Source: Saccharopolyspora shandongensis
GTDB taxonomy: Bacteria > Actinomycetota > Actinomycetes > Mycobacteriales > Pseudonocardiaceae
Assembly: GCF_900106995.1 (NCBI RefSeq)
Contig: NZ_FNOK01000026.1
Coordinates: forward strand, 59,290 to 123,289
Direction: 5' to 3'
Length of the DNA: 64,000 nt
Position numbers and translations under genes: made by a program. The notes below the pieces were generated by a model. The model was not told the DNA's origin. It did no database searches and saw nothing but the letters and a program-made list of their open reading frames with translations. Of the stretch, positions 51,226-60,590 are shown in pieces; position 1 is the stretch's first letter; each line of letters opens with the position of its first letter.

Positions 51226-51504
51226 TCACTCCCGGAGTTTCCGCCTGGCATGCCACCAAACGCCGAACGCGACGGCGGCGGTGCTGATGACCAACGCGAT
51301 CGCGGTCAGCACCAGCCCGCTCACCAGGCAGAGCACCGCCAGCAGCGCGACGAGGACGAGCACCAGGAACACCAGGAGCCGGCGCATGCCACCCCAGCTC
51401 CGGCCGCCGTCGAACCGGGCGAACTTCTCCGCCAGCCGAGGATCGCCGGACACCAGCTCGGATTCGATCTCGGCGAGCCTGTCCCGCTCGTGCCTGCTCA
51501 ACAT
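51226..51504 (-). CDS. DUF3040 membrane protein
   Basis: This 92-residue protein has a cytoplasmic N-terminus MLSRHERDRLAEIESELVSG and DPRLAEKFARF, then two transmembrane segments (LLVFLVLVLVALLAVLCLVS and VLTAIALVISTAAVAFGVWW). This is the complete DUF3040 pattern, a short actinobacterial membrane family of unknown function. GAGCTCG near the ATG is a weak ribosome site. Confidence 0.9.
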   Translation of the reverse strand: MLSRHERDRLAEIESELVSGDPRLAEKFARFDGGRSWGGMRRLLVFLVLVLVALLAVLCLVSGLVLTAIALVISTAAVAFGVWWHARRKLRE

Positions 51505-51730
51505 GACGAGCTCCTAGCTACGTTCCCTTCGACCCCAACGAGGTACCCGCCCCCCACCTGCCTCAAGCCCTTCAAGCCTGGCACGCCGGAGTTCACCGCC
51601 CTACGCGGCAGCCGGGTGATTTTCGGGCACGCACAGCGACGACGCCGATCACTGATCGTTGCCATTCGACGCGCGCAGGCGCGCGGCCGGCTCCACGCCG
51701 ACCGCGCGCCCGCGGCTGGATCGCTATCGG

Positions 51731-53653
51731 TCAGGGCGTCGAGCAGGCGCCTGCGGCGCACTCGTTCAGCCAGTTCGACCAGTCCTGGTCGTAGCTCGTG
51801 CCGATGGTGCGGGTGAGGAAGTCGCGCGCGCCGTTCCAGTCACCCTGGCGGTAGTAGTTGAGCACGGTGCCGAGCTCGGCGCGGTGCCGGTCGAACATGT
51901 ACCGGACCGCGAGATATCCCCACCGGTAGGTCCGGTTGGTGTCGCCGTTGTTGTAGGTGGTGTCCCACAACTCGCTCAGCCGGTAGGTCTGCTTGCCGGC
52001 CTCGTCGATCGCCTCCTGGTACGGCTGGTTGCGGTAGGAGTAGGAGATGTACTCGCCGACGCCCTCGATCCACCACACCGTGGGCGTGCTGGTCGACGCC
52101 GCGAAGTCGCCGTGCATGTTGAAGCGCCCGTCGAGGTAGTGCGTGTACTCGTGGTTGAGGTTCCAGATCTCGAAGGTGGGCCGCTGCCACTCGGCCTCGT
52201 AGGCGATGAACCGCGGCAGGTTGCCCGGCTTCGCGGGGTCGCCTTCGAGGTACATGCCGCCGTTGTTGGTGCTGATCCCGAAGATCACGCCCGCGTAGGT
52301 CTGGTAGTCGGCGCTGGAGTCGAACGCGACCACCTCGATGGTCGTGTTGTTGTCGTCCGCCACCGGCTGGCCGCCGTCCTGGACCTTGTCGTGGAAGAAC
52401 GCGTCCTGGCCGTTGAGGCTGGTACAGCTGGCCGCAAGTTCCTCGGCCGACATCTGCTGAGCGCGGATGCTGATGCTCGGCGAGCAGGTGTGCTTGACGG
52501 TCAGGACCGCGTCGGTCAGCCGCTGCTGCAGGTCGCAGGTGCCGTATTCGCCGCAGTTCTGCTTGTCGTAGTAGTCGGTCATCTGGGCGACGCTCACCCA
52601 CAGCGGCGCGGTCGGGCCGGTCATCTGACTGCGGCCGAGCAGGTCCTTGAGCAACGGCCGGACCTTGTCGCGCAGCGCCTCGTGCTGCACGAAGCGCCCG
52701 AGCTCGAGGCCCGCGTTGGCGGTCAGGAAGCGGTTTTTGGTGCCGAGCAGGTCGAGGTGCTGCGTCGCGAAGGTGTGCACGGTGTCCACCACGCTCGGGT
52801 CGGCGTGGACCGCGTCGACGAAGTCCGGGAACTGGTGCCCGCGGAACAGCACGGTGTAGACGCTGTTGACCGCGTTGACCATCCAATAGAACTGGTCGTA
52901 GGACGAGTCGTAGGCGGTGAGCAGCCGCTTGACGACCTCCAGGTAGCGGCCGTTCTCGGTGGAACTGTCGATCAGAATGACCGATTCGGAGAGTACCTGG
53001 CCGCTCTCGTCGCTGACCGTTCCGGACTTCGGGTTGCCGAAGAACGCGTCCAGCCCGCCCTGGATCGCCGCCTTGAGCGCCGGCCCGTACTCACCCACGC
53101 TTCCCGGGTCGCCCCACTGGACGTAGTACCCGGCGCGCAGGAAGAGCACCAGCTGCAGGGTGTTCGTGCTGTTGTCGCCGGGATAGGCGGCGGCGTTGTC
53201 CCGGAGCGCATTGGCGACCGTGACCATCTGCTCTTCCCGGAACGCCCCGTGGGCGTCACCGCCGGTAAGGCGGAACAGCGTGTTGATGCAGTCGGGGGTG
53301 GCAGACTGGATCTGACGGACGAGTTCACTTCCGGTATTGCCGGTGAACTGTGACGGATCGCAGTCCGGCGCCTGCACCTCAGCCTGCGCCGAAGGGCGCG
53401 GCCGGAACGGGAAGTCCTGCACTTCAAAGTACTTGCGCCGCTGGGCGGAGTCGTCCGCGGGCAGCGGCGGGCGGTCCTTGGCCTCCAGCGTGCGGACCGG
53501 GCTCTTTTCCGTTGGCGCGGTGGGCTTTTCGGCCGGGCCCGGCGCCGACTGCGCGACGGCGGGCGAAATCAGGGCCAAGACCAGGCTGAGCAGCATGATC
53601 CAAAGCGCGGCAGGGCGCCGGCTCCGGGCGGCATGAGGCGGTCTTTTCGGCAC
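51731..53653 (-). CDS. Secreted collagenase-like metallopeptidase (M9)
   Basis: This 640-residue exported peptidase has an N-terminal signal (PAALWIMLLSLVLALISPAV, then AQSAP). An M9 N-terminal activator domain follows (about residues 100-400). The gluzincin catalytic domain has the zinc site HEYTHYLDGRF near residue 500 and WWIEGVGEYISYSY about 30 residues later, supplying the third ligand Glu. No PKD or collagen-binding domain follows, so it is a short form that may digest soluble gelatin or other proteins. The GTG start follows AGGAGGTCGAAC. It is divergent from a LysR gene 143 bp away. Confidence 0.93.
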   Translation of the reverse strand: MPKRPPHAARSRRPAALWIMLLSLVLALISPAVAQSAPGPAEKPTAPTEKSPVRTLEAKDRPPLPADDSAQRRKYFEVQDFPFRPRPSAQAEVQAPDCDPSQFTGNTGSELVRQIQSATPDCINTLFRLTGGDAHGAFREEQMVTVANALRDNAAAYPGDNSTNTLQLVLFLRAGYYVQWGDPGSVGEYGPALKAAIQGGLDAFFGNPKSGTVSDESGQVLSESVILIDSSTENGRYLEVVKRLLTAYDSSYDQFYWMVNAVNSVYTVLFRGHQFPDFVDAVHADPSVVDTVHTFATQHLDLLGTKNRFLTANAGLELGRFVQHEALRDKVRPLLKDLLGRSQMTGPTAPLWVSVAQMTDYYDKQNCGEYGTCDLQQRLTDAVLTVKHTCSPSISIRAQQMSAEELAASCTSLNGQDAFFHDKVQDGGQPVADDNNTTIEVVAFDSSADYQTYAGVIFGISTNNGGMYLEGDPAKPGNLPRFIAYEAEWQRPTFEIWNLNHEYTHYLDGRFNMHGDFAASTSTPTVWWIEGVGEYISYSYRNQPYQEAIDEAGKQTYRLSELWDTTYNNGDTNRTYRWGYLAVRYMFDRHRAELGTVLNYYRQGDWNGARDFLTRTIGTSYDQDWSNWLNECAAGACSTP

Positions 53654-53796
53654 GTTCGACCTCCTAGCGAGGAAGATTTCGGCAAGGGGGCGGAGCGGGG
53701 ATACCGGTCTCCCGACTCCTGGAACGTGCGCACGTTGCGAGAATTCTGGCATCAGAAGGACACCTGGCCCCATAAGCGGCGATATAAAGTTCCGCT

Positions 53797-54753
53797 ATGA
53801 CGATCGAGATCCGGCAGCTCCGGATGATCTGCGCGATCGCGGAGGCGGGCAGTATCACGCGCGCCGCGGCCAGGATGGAACTCACCCAGCCTGCACTGAG
53901 CAACCAGCTGCACGCGATCGAACGGATGCTGGGCGATGCGCTGTTCGTCCGGAGCAGGACCGGCGTCGTGCCGACGGAATTCGGCCGGCGGACCCTCGAT
54001 CGCGCCCGGATCGTGCTGTCGGAGGTCGATTCCCTGTTCGGCGGTGCGGGCAGTCCGCAGGCGTCGACCGAGCCGCTGCGCCTGGGATGTGCCCACATAG
54101 CGTGCATTTCGAGCATCGTGGACCGGGTTCAGGCCGCCCCGCTGGGACGTTCGGTGATGCTGCACGTCGAGTCTTCCGCCGCGGTGCTGGCGGATTCGCT
54201 CGCCAGCGGCCGGTACGACGCGGCCCTGCTGGGCATCATGGCGGGTTTCGACGTCCCGCTGGAGCGGCCGGTCACCAGCCGCGTGCTGGTCCCGCGCTAT
54301 CCGTGCTTCGTCGCGCTGGCCGCCGACCACCGGTTGGCCGGCCGCGAACAGGTGCGGCTGGGCGATCTGCGCGACGAGGCGTGGATCGGGCCGCCCGGCG
54401 CCGACGACGGCTCGCTGGCCGCGCTCCGGGCCGCGTGCCTGGAAGCCGGTTTCGAGCCCCTGATCCGCTTCGAGGCGCCCAGCGGCGGCGGCCGCGAGCT
54501 GGTCGCCAACGGACACGGGATCCGGGTGGTGGAGCCCACATTCGCCGTGCCCCCCGGCACCGTCGCCCTGCCCCTGGAAGGAGATCCGCTGATGGCGCGG
54601 CTGCTGGTGGCCTGGCGGCCGGACCGCATCACCCGGGAGCAGGCGGACCTGCTCTACCGGGAGATCGCCCGCGCCTACCTGCTGCATGTCACGGACAACC
54701 CGCGGTTCCACCAGTGGTGGCAGGCCCATCCCGAGATGCACCCGGTGCTCTGA
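53797..54753 (+). CDS. LysR-family regulator
   Basis: This 318-residue LysR regulator has the N-terminal HTH MTIEIRQLRMICAIAEAGSI and TRAAARMELTQPALSNQLHA, and an effector domain beginning LRLGCAHIACISSIVDRVQ. The ATG lies close after TATAAAG, so the mRNA 5' end is short. AGCGG and CCGCT at 53774-53795 form a small inverted repeat. It is divergent from the collagenase gene, a usual sign of control. The MFS gene downstream might also be a target. Confidence 0.92.
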   Translation: MTIEIRQLRMICAIAEAGSITRAAARMELTQPALSNQLHAIERMLGDALFVRSRTGVVPTEFGRRTLDRARIVLSEVDSLFGGAGSPQASTEPLRLGCAHIACISSIVDRVQAAPLGRSVMLHVESSAAVLADSLASGRYDAALLGIMAGFDVPLERPVTSRVLVPRYPCFVALAADHRLAGREQVRLGDLRDEAWIGPPGADDGSLAALRAACLEAGFEPLIRFEAPSGGGRELVANGHGIRVVEPTFAVPPGTVALPLEGDPLMARLLVAWRPDRITREQADLLYREIARAYLLHVTDNPRFHQWWQAHPEMHPVL

Positions 54754-54901
54754 GCCGGAATTCCCGCTCGCGCGGCCGAAGGTTGCCCCGGCACAACCGC
54801 GAGAGGTAGACAATGTCCATGATTGCGCCTCGTTCTTCCCCTTCCTCGCGCGGAATTCCGCGGTGTCCGGCTACTTCCCGAACCGGCCGGTGAGCGGGGG
54901 C

Positions 54902-56149
54902 GTGACCGTCGACGATGCCGTGAACTCCGATGCCGCAAACCAGATCCGGCGACGCGTGCAGCGCCGGACCATCCGCGCGCTGATCTGCTCGCAGGTCCTG
55001 GCCGGTGCCGGGCTGTCCTCCGGCGTGGTCGTCGGGGCGCTGCTGGCCGAGGACATGCTCGAATCCAAGCGCTGGGCCGGGATCACCAGCGCGCTGTTCA
55101 CCCTCGGTGCAGCCATCGCCGCACTGCTGATCGGCCGGTTGTCGCAGCGCAGCGGCCGCCGCAGCGGCCTCTCGGTCGGGTTCGCCGTCGGCGCGCTCGG
55201 GGCGCTCGGGATCGTGGCGGCGATCCTGCTGGACAACGCCGCCCTGCTGCTGATCTCGTTCCTGCCCTACGGCGCGGGCACCGCGACGAACCTGCAGGCC
55301 CGCTACGCGGGAGCGGATCTGGCGGATCCCGCGCACCGCGGGCGCGCCCTGAGCATCGTGCTGCTGGCGACCACCGGCGGCACGGTACTCGGCCCGAACC
55401 TCACGGAAGTCACCGGCTCAGCGGCAGAATCCGTTGGCCTTCCTGCGTTTTCCGGGCCGTTCCTGCTCTCCGCCGTCGCATACGGCGCGGCGGCCCTGCT
55501 GCTGACCGTGCTGATGCGCCCGGACCCACTGCTGACCGCGCGAGAGCTGGCCGCCCAACAGGATTCCGGCGCGGCGCAGACGAGCGGGAACGGGCCGCGC
55601 GGCAGCCTGGCGCTCGGTGCGGGAGCGATGGTGCTGACCCAGCTGGTCATGGTGGCGGTGATGACCATGACACCGATCCACATGCGCGACCACGGTCACG
55701 GGCTCGCCGAGACCGGCCTGGTGATCGCCGTGCACATCGCGGGCATGTACCTGCCGTCGCCGCTGACCGGCGCGCTCGCCGACAAGTTCGGCCGGCACGC
55801 GATGATCGCCGCAGGCGGCGTCGTGCTGCTGGCCGCCGGGCTCGTCGCGGCGTTCGTCCCGGAGCACTCCGTCGCCGGGCTCGCGGTCGGCCTGGGGCTG
55901 CTCGGGCTCGGCTGGAACCTCGGCCTGCTGGGCGGGACCGCGATGGTCACCGACGCCGCCCCGCTCGCGAACCGGGCCCGCATCCAGGGCCGGGTCGACC
56001 TCGCGGTCTCGCTGGCCGGCGCGACGGCCGGGCTCTCCAGCGGGCTCGTGATGGCCTCGACGAGCTACAGCGCGCTGGCCATCGGCGGCGGCGTGCTCGC
56101 CGTGTGCGTGCTGCCGTTCCTGATCCGCATCGGTCAGGCCTCGGAGTAG
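54902..56149 (+). CDS. MFS transporter
   Basis: This 415-residue, 12-TM permease has IRALICSQVLAGAGLSSGVV in TM1, LLIGRLSQRSGRRSGLSVGF as motif A between TM2 and TM3, GTATNLQARYAGADLADPAH as motif B region, and ADKFGRHAMIAAGG in the second half. The GTG VTVDDAVNSDAANQI is the best start. It is 148 nt after the LysR gene and overlaps the 3' end of the metallo-hydrolase gene by 16 nt. The substrate is unknown. Confidence 0.88.
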   Translation: MTVDDAVNSDAANQIRRRVQRRTIRALICSQVLAGAGLSSGVVVGALLAEDMLESKRWAGITSALFTLGAAIAALLIGRLSQRSGRRSGLSVGFAVGALGALGIVAAILLDNAALLLISFLPYGAGTATNLQARYAGADLADPAHRGRALSIVLLATTGGTVLGPNLTEVTGSAAESVGLPAFSGPFLLSAVAYGAAALLLTVLMRPDPLLTARELAAQQDSGAAQTSGNGPRGSLALGAGAMVLTQLVMVAVMTMTPIHMRDHGHGLAETGLVIAVHIAGMYLPSPLTGALADKFGRHAMIAAGGVVLLAAGLVAAFVPEHSVAGLAVGLGLLGLGWNLGLLGGTAMVTDAAPLANRARIQGRVDLAVSLAGATAGLSSGLVMASTSYSALAIGGGVLAVCVLPFLIRIGQASE

Positions 56150-57162
56150 TGCACGACCCCTTCGACCGTCTCCTTGACGAGCTTGCCCTGCAGGCTCAGC
56201 ACGTCCAGGTGGGCGGCGGTTTCCAGCACCGCCAGCATCTGGTTGAAGGGGTCGCCGAGCTCGTCGAAGCTGCGCTCGCGGTGGGTCCAGGTCAGCGCCC
56301 GCGCCGCCTCGTACGCGGTGCTCGCGCCGTTCACCACGACCGCCGCCATCGCGTCGAGGCGGGAGTCGTGGTGGTCGAGCAGCTCGTCGACGCGCTGGTG
56401 GACGCTGTCGGTGGCCGGGCCGTGCGCGGGCAGCAGCCGCATGTCGGGCAGCGCGCGGACGAGCCGCAGCGACGCCAGGTAGTCGCGCAGCGGGGTCTCG
56501 GTGGGGGCCTGCTCGAACCCGATCGACGGCGTGATGTGCGGCAGCACGTGGTCGCCGGCGAACATCAGCGCGGCGTCGTCGTCGATGAAGACCAGGTGGC
56601 CGCGGGTGTGGCCGGGCGTGGCCAGCGCGCGCAGGGGCCGGTCGGCGAGCGTGATGTCGGTGGATTCGCCGATCCACTCGTCGGGTTCTTCCCAGAAGTG
56701 CGGGCCGCGCGGGCCGTCGTCGCGGGCGGCGATGACCGCGTCGCGCACCGGCTTCGCGCCGCATTCGGCGAGCAGCTCGATCTGCTTGGCCAGCGGCCGG
56801 TGCCCGGGGTCCGCCAGGGCGTTGATGGTGTGCCGCTCCTCCTCGCCCAGCAGCACCTTGGAGCCGAACTCCCGCCGCAGCGCCACCGCCTGCGTGTAGT
56901 GGTCGCGGTGCGCGTGGGTGACCAGGAACCGGCTGATGTCGCCGAGCCCGGCGCCGATCTGGCGCAGCGCGGCGGCGAGCTGCTCGCGCGCCTCGTCCAG
57001 CGCCCAGCCGCCGTCGACGAGCGTCAGCGTGTCGCCGTCGGCGATCGCGTAGACGTTCACGGCGCGCAGGCCGTCGTTGGGAAGGGGCAGCGGGATCCGG
57101 TGCACGCCCGGCGCGACTTCGTACGCGCCCGGCTCGATCCACTCGTGCCGCGAGTCGCCCAT
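56134..57162 (-). CDS. Metallo-beta-lactamase-fold hydrolase
   Basis: This 342-residue hydrolase has FLVTHAHRDHYTQAVALRRE (HxHxDH) near residue 95, ATPGHTRGHLVFIDDDAALM and FAGDHVLPHITPS for the second metal, and the C-terminal helical part with WTHRERSFDELGDPFNQMLA. It resembles glyoxalase-II/LACTB2-type thioesterases. GGAGGTGTGGTC precedes the ATG at 57160-57162. A TetR-like operator lies about 60 bp upstream, similar to the one before the acyl-CoA synthetase at 24745, so a shared acyl-CoA regulon is possible. Confidence 0.92.
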   Translation of the reverse strand: MGDSRHEWIEPGAYEVAPGVHRIPLPLPNDGLRAVNVYAIADGDTLTLVDGGWALDEAREQLAAALRQIGAGLGDISRFLVTHAHRDHYTQAVALRREFGSKVLLGEEERHTINALADPGHRPLAKQIELLAECGAKPVRDAVIAARDDGPRGPHFWEEPDEWIGESTDITLADRPLRALATPGHTRGHLVFIDDDAALMFAGDHVLPHITPSIGFEQAPTETPLRDYLASLRLVRALPDMRLLPAHGPATDSVHQRVDELLDHHDSRLDAMAAVVVNGASTAYEAARALTWTHRERSFDELGDPFNQMLAVLETAAHLDVLSLQGKLVKETVEGVVHYSEA

Positions 57163-57698
57163 GACCACACCTCCAAGCGCGCCCCCACCTGGGCGGTCCA
57201 TCAGGAGTACCACACGCATACCAACCAGTCAGTACGCCTGTGACGACATCGCGGCGCCGGAATCCGGCCCCACCCGGTCGCCACATCGAGTCTCCGCCGG
57301 GCGCCGATGGACGTGCGGATCGCCGCCGAGCTGGGAAATTTAGCCACGCGAACGGCTCAGCCGGCAACCGGCCGGATCGTCCACACAGGACATCCGCCAC
57401 GTGGGATGACGCCGAATCGTGGCGTTCATCACGTTCGACCGTTCGCCGCACGGAGGACGTCCCGCGGACCGCGACGTTTCGGCTGATCACAGACTTGCGG
57501 ACGCCTTGCGTCACCCCGGCGCACGGCCATCTAGCAGGGCAAACGACCCGCCAGGCGGAGCATCGCGCCGGAGGCGTCGCGCGGAGTGGCATGTTCGTTT
57601 CAAAATGGGCTATTGACTGCCGATATGGAATGGATGTTTCATTCTGTGCCGATGGGTCGCCCGCCGGCGGCCGCCGTTCGCCGCCAGCTGGAGCAGCC
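57163..57698. other. 536-bp gap before the APC permease
   Basis: No gene is convincing here. GAATG and CATTC arms around GATGTTT at 57628-57644, close after a TTGACT box, could belong to the permease promoter and be read by the RpiR or GntR protein encoded downstream. Confidence 0.4.
57219..57234. promoter_or_regulatory. TetR-like operator upstream of the metallo-hydrolase
   Basis: TACCAACCAGTCAGTA fits TACCMACCRGTCRGTR together with the site at 24660-24676. It lies 57 bp from the hydrolase start. Confidence 0.4.
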
Positions 57699-59141
57699 GT
57701 GCCTGATCGAACCCGCGCCCCACGCAAGCTGCGTTTATGGGAAGCCCTGGCCCTGTCGGTGGGCCTGATGGGCCCGACCCTCGCGATGGGCCTCAACGGC
57801 GCGGGCGTCGCGGCCACCGCGGGGAAGGCCGTGCCGCTCGTCTTCGTCCTCGGGCTGATCGGCGTCGCCCTGGTCGGCTACGGGTTCTGGCGGCTCACGC
57901 AGCACTTCAACCACGCCGGTTCGGTCTACGCCCTGGCCGGGGCGACGATCGGGCCGCGCGCCGGGTTCTTCGGCGGCTTCGCGCTGCTGGGCACCTACCT
58001 CTTCTTCCTCACCTGCACGCTCGCCGCGACCGGCGTCTTCGCGCACGCCTTCCTGCAGGCGCTGGGGATCCCGGCCGCGACGCCGTGGCTGGTCGTGGCC
58101 CTGCTCGCCGCCGTCGCGGTCGGCCTGCTCAACTCGCGCGACACCCGCATCACCGCGCGCACCCTGCTGATCGTCGAAGGCGTCGGGATCGTCGCGATGG
58201 CGGTGCTGGCGTTCGTGGTCATCGGCCGGGTGGCGGGCGGCTCGGCCCCGCGCGGGCAGACCCTCGATCTGTCGGTCTTCACCGCGCAGGGGACGACCCT
58301 CAGCGCGGTCATGACCGCGACCGTGTTCGCGTTCGTGTCCTGGGCGGGCTTCGAGGCGTGCGCGTCGCTGGGCGAGGAGACCGACAACCCGCGGCGCAAC
58401 ATCCCGCGGGCGCTGGTCGGCAGCGTGCTGCTGACGGGCGTGCTGTACGTCTTCGTGATGTTCGCCCAGACCATCGGCTTCGGCACCGACGAGGCGGGCG
58501 TCGCGGAATTCGCCGGCTCCGAGGCCGCCCTCGCGACGCTGTCCGAGCAGTACGTCGGGGCCTGGTTCGCGCTGGTCATCGCGTTCACCGCGGTGGCGTC
58601 GGCGTTCGCCTCCGCGCTGTCGTCGTCGGCCGCCGCCGCGCGGCTGGTCTACGCCCTGGCCCGCGACGGCTTCGGCCCCGCCCGGCTGGCCCGGACCAAC
58701 CCGCGCACCGGCGCGCCGACCGCCGCCTTGGCGTTCGTGTGCACGGTGGCGGCGATCCTGGTGGCGATCGTCGCCGGGTTCGGGATCTCCGCGTTCGACG
58801 CGTACTACTGGTTCGCGACCATCGGCGTGCTGTGCATCCTGGTCGCCTACGCCGTCGCCGGGGCCGGGGTCATCGCCTTCACGCTCTCCGGCCGCGCCTC
58901 GATCCCCAAGTACGAGATCGTGCTGCCGATCGCGGGCATCGCCTACCTTGGCTTCGTGATCTTCACGCAGTCCACCGGTCAGCCCGCGCCGTTCTCCTAC
59001 TTCCCGTGGATCGCCGGGGCCTGGTGCCTCGCCGGTGCCGTCGTGCTGCTGGCCGCCCCTGGGCTGGCCCAGCGCATCGGCGAGCGGCTGACCGCCGAAC
59101 TCGCCGCCCAGGAACCACAGGACGCGAGGAGCGCGCTGTGA
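57699..59141 (+). CDS. APC-family amino acid/polyamine permease
   Basis: This 480-residue permease has about 12 membrane segments. LRLWEALALSVGLMGPTLAM opens TM1, with GLNGAGVAATAGKAVPLVFV, TATVFAFVSWAGFEACASLG and EETDNPRRNIPRALVGSVLL, the latter two diagnostic of the APC superfamily. The GTG start follows TGGAGCAGCC; longer readings extend into DNA without homology. It heads an operon with a glutamine-synthetase remnant, a FluG-type amidohydrolase and an M20 hydrolase, so import of an amide, polyamine or gamma-glutamyl compound is likely. Confidence 0.9.
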   Translation: MPDRTRAPRKLRLWEALALSVGLMGPTLAMGLNGAGVAATAGKAVPLVFVLGLIGVALVGYGFWRLTQHFNHAGSVYALAGATIGPRAGFFGGFALLGTYLFFLTCTLAATGVFAHAFLQALGIPAATPWLVVALLAAVAVGLLNSRDTRITARTLLIVEGVGIVAMAVLAFVVIGRVAGGSAPRGQTLDLSVFTAQGTTLSAVMTATVFAFVSWAGFEACASLGEETDNPRRNIPRALVGSVLLTGVLYVFVMFAQTIGFGTDEAGVAEFAGSEAALATLSEQYVGAWFALVIAFTAVASAFASALSSSAAAARLVYALARDGFGPARLARTNPRTGAPTAALAFVCTVAAILVAIVAGFGISAFDAYYWFATIGVLCILVAYAVAGAGVIAFTLSGRASIPKYEIVLPIAGIAYLGFVIFTQSTGQPAPFSYFPWIAGAWCLAGAVVLLAAPGLAQRIGERLTAELAAQEPQDARSAL

Positions 59142-59467
59142 CCACCGTTTTCGTCGCCACCTGCGATCTCGCCGGGCTGACCAACCCGCGGCTCGCGCTC
59201 GGCGTGCTGATCCGGGCCGGGCTGGCGGGCCTGACCTCCGGCTACGACGAGCCGGAGGACGCCGCCGAGGCCGACCTCGCCGGAGTGCCCGCGCTGCCCG
59301 ACTCGCTCGAATCGGCGTTGAAAGCGCTGGAATCCGACGGCGTGGTGCGATCGTGGTTCGACCCGTCGCTGCTGGCCACGCAGCTCTCGGTGAAGCGCAC
59401 CGAACTCGCGCACCTCGACGGACTCGACGACGCGGAACGCACCCGGAGGATCGCGGATGTCTACTGA
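59138..59467 (+). pseudogene. Glutamine synthetase-like gene with large internal deletion
   Basis: The 109-residue frame joins a short N-terminal piece (VTTVFVATCDLAGLT, like the first strand of FluG-type glutamine synthetases) to the C-terminal end of the catalytic domain: NPRLALGVLIRAGLAGLTSG, then LPDSLESALKALESDGVV. About 330 central residues, including all metal- and ATP-binding motifs, are missing in frame. The GTGA overlap with the permease stop and the 11-nt overlap with the next gene show that the deletion left the operon readable. The product cannot be a ligase; a residual structural role is unlikely. Confidence 0.72.
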
Positions 59468-60590
59468 GGACCTCGCGGCGGCCGTCGACGGCCTGCCGCT
59501 GGTGGATCACCACGTGCACGGCGCGCTGGCCGGCGAGGTGGACCGCCCGGCGCTGGAGCTGATGCTCACCGAATCCGACCGGCCGGTGCCGGCGTGGATG
59601 ACGCAGTTCGACTCGCAGCTGGGCTTCGCCATCCGCCGCTGGTGCGCCCCGGTCCTCGGCCTGCCCGCGCACGCCGATGCGGCCGACTACGTGGCGCGGC
59701 GGGAAGAACTCGGTGCCGAGGAGGTCACCCGGCGGCTGCTGGCCGCCAGCGGCATCGGGCACTACCTGGTCGAAACCGGTTACAAGGGCGACGAGATCCT
59801 CTCCCCCGGCGGGATGGCATCGGCCTCCGGCGTCCCGGCCGACGAGGTCGTGCGCCTGGAGACGGTGCTGGAGGATCTCGCGCGCAGCGGAGTGGGCGCG
59901 GCCGAGCTGCCGTCGCGGTTCCCGGAGGTGCTCGCGGAGCGCACGGCCGACGCGGTCGGGCTCAAGAGCATCGTCGCCTACCGCTACGGCTTCGACTTCG
60001 ACCCGCAGCGCCCGTCGGAGGCGGAAGTCGTTGCAGCCGCGGGGAACTGGCTGCGGTCCGGCTCCCCGCGCGTGGACGATCCGGTGCTGCTGCGCTTCTT
60101 GCTGTGGTCGGGCGCCGACCGGGGCCTGCCGTTGCAGCTGCACGCCGGGTACGGCGATCCCGACGTCGAGCTGCACCGCTGCGACCCGCTGCTGCTGACG
60201 CGGTTCATCAAGCTGGTCGAGCCCTCCGGCGTCGACCTGATGCTGTTGCACTGCTACCCGTTCCACCGCAACGCCGGATACCTGGCCCAGGTGTTCCCGC
60301 ACGTGTACTTCGACGTGGGTCTCGGCGTGAACTACAGCGGCGTCCGCTCCGCAGCGGTGGTCGCCGAGTCGCTGGAGCTCGCGCCGTTCGCGAAGATCCT
60401 GTTCTCCTCCGACGCCTGGGGCCCGCCAGAGCTGCACCACCTCGGCGCGTTGCTGTGGCGGCGGGGCATGCTCAAGGCGCTTTCGGAGTGGGTCGAGGCC
60501 GGCGAGTGGTCCGAGCCGGACGCGATCCGGGTGGTCCGCATGATCGGCCAGGACAACGCGCGCCGCGTCTACCGCCTGGACCAGCGGTGA
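59457..60590 (+). CDS. FluG-type amidohydrolase
   Basis: This 377-residue TIM-barrel amidohydrolase resembles the N-terminal domain of fungal FluG and bacterial gamma-glutamyl-amide hydrolases. LPLVDHHVHGALAGEVDRPA carries the HxH metal site, LPLQLHAGYGDPDVELHRCD and LMLLHCYPFHRNAGYLAQVF the next His ligands, and KILFSSDAWGPPELHHLGAL the final Asp. In FluG proteins this domain is joined to a glutamine synthetase; here the separate synthetase gene just upstream is deleted. It probably releases glutamate or ammonia from an amide. It overlaps both neighbours. Confidence 0.88.
   Translation: MSTEDLAAAVDGLPLVDHHVHGALAGEVDRPALELMLTESDRPVPAWMTQFDSQLGFAIRRWCAPVLGLPAHADAADYVARREELGAEEVTRRLLAASGIGHYLVETGYKGDEILSPGGMASASGVPADEVVRLETVLEDLARSGVGAAELPSRFPEVLAERTADAVGLKSIVAYRYGFDFDPQRPSEAEVVAAAGNWLRSGSPRVDDPVLLRFLLWSGADRGLPLQLHAGYGDPDVELHRCDPLLLTRFIKLVEPSGVDLMLLHCYPFHRNAGYLAQVFPHVYFDVGLGVNYSGVRSAAVVAESLELAPFAKILFSSDAWGPPELHHLGALLWRRGMLKALSEWVEAGEWSEPDAIRVVRMIGQDNARRVYRLDQR

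Noticed and set aside
57735..60440. 901-codon antisense frame across permease and amidohydrolase
   Set aside because: It covers three well supported genes and has no domain.
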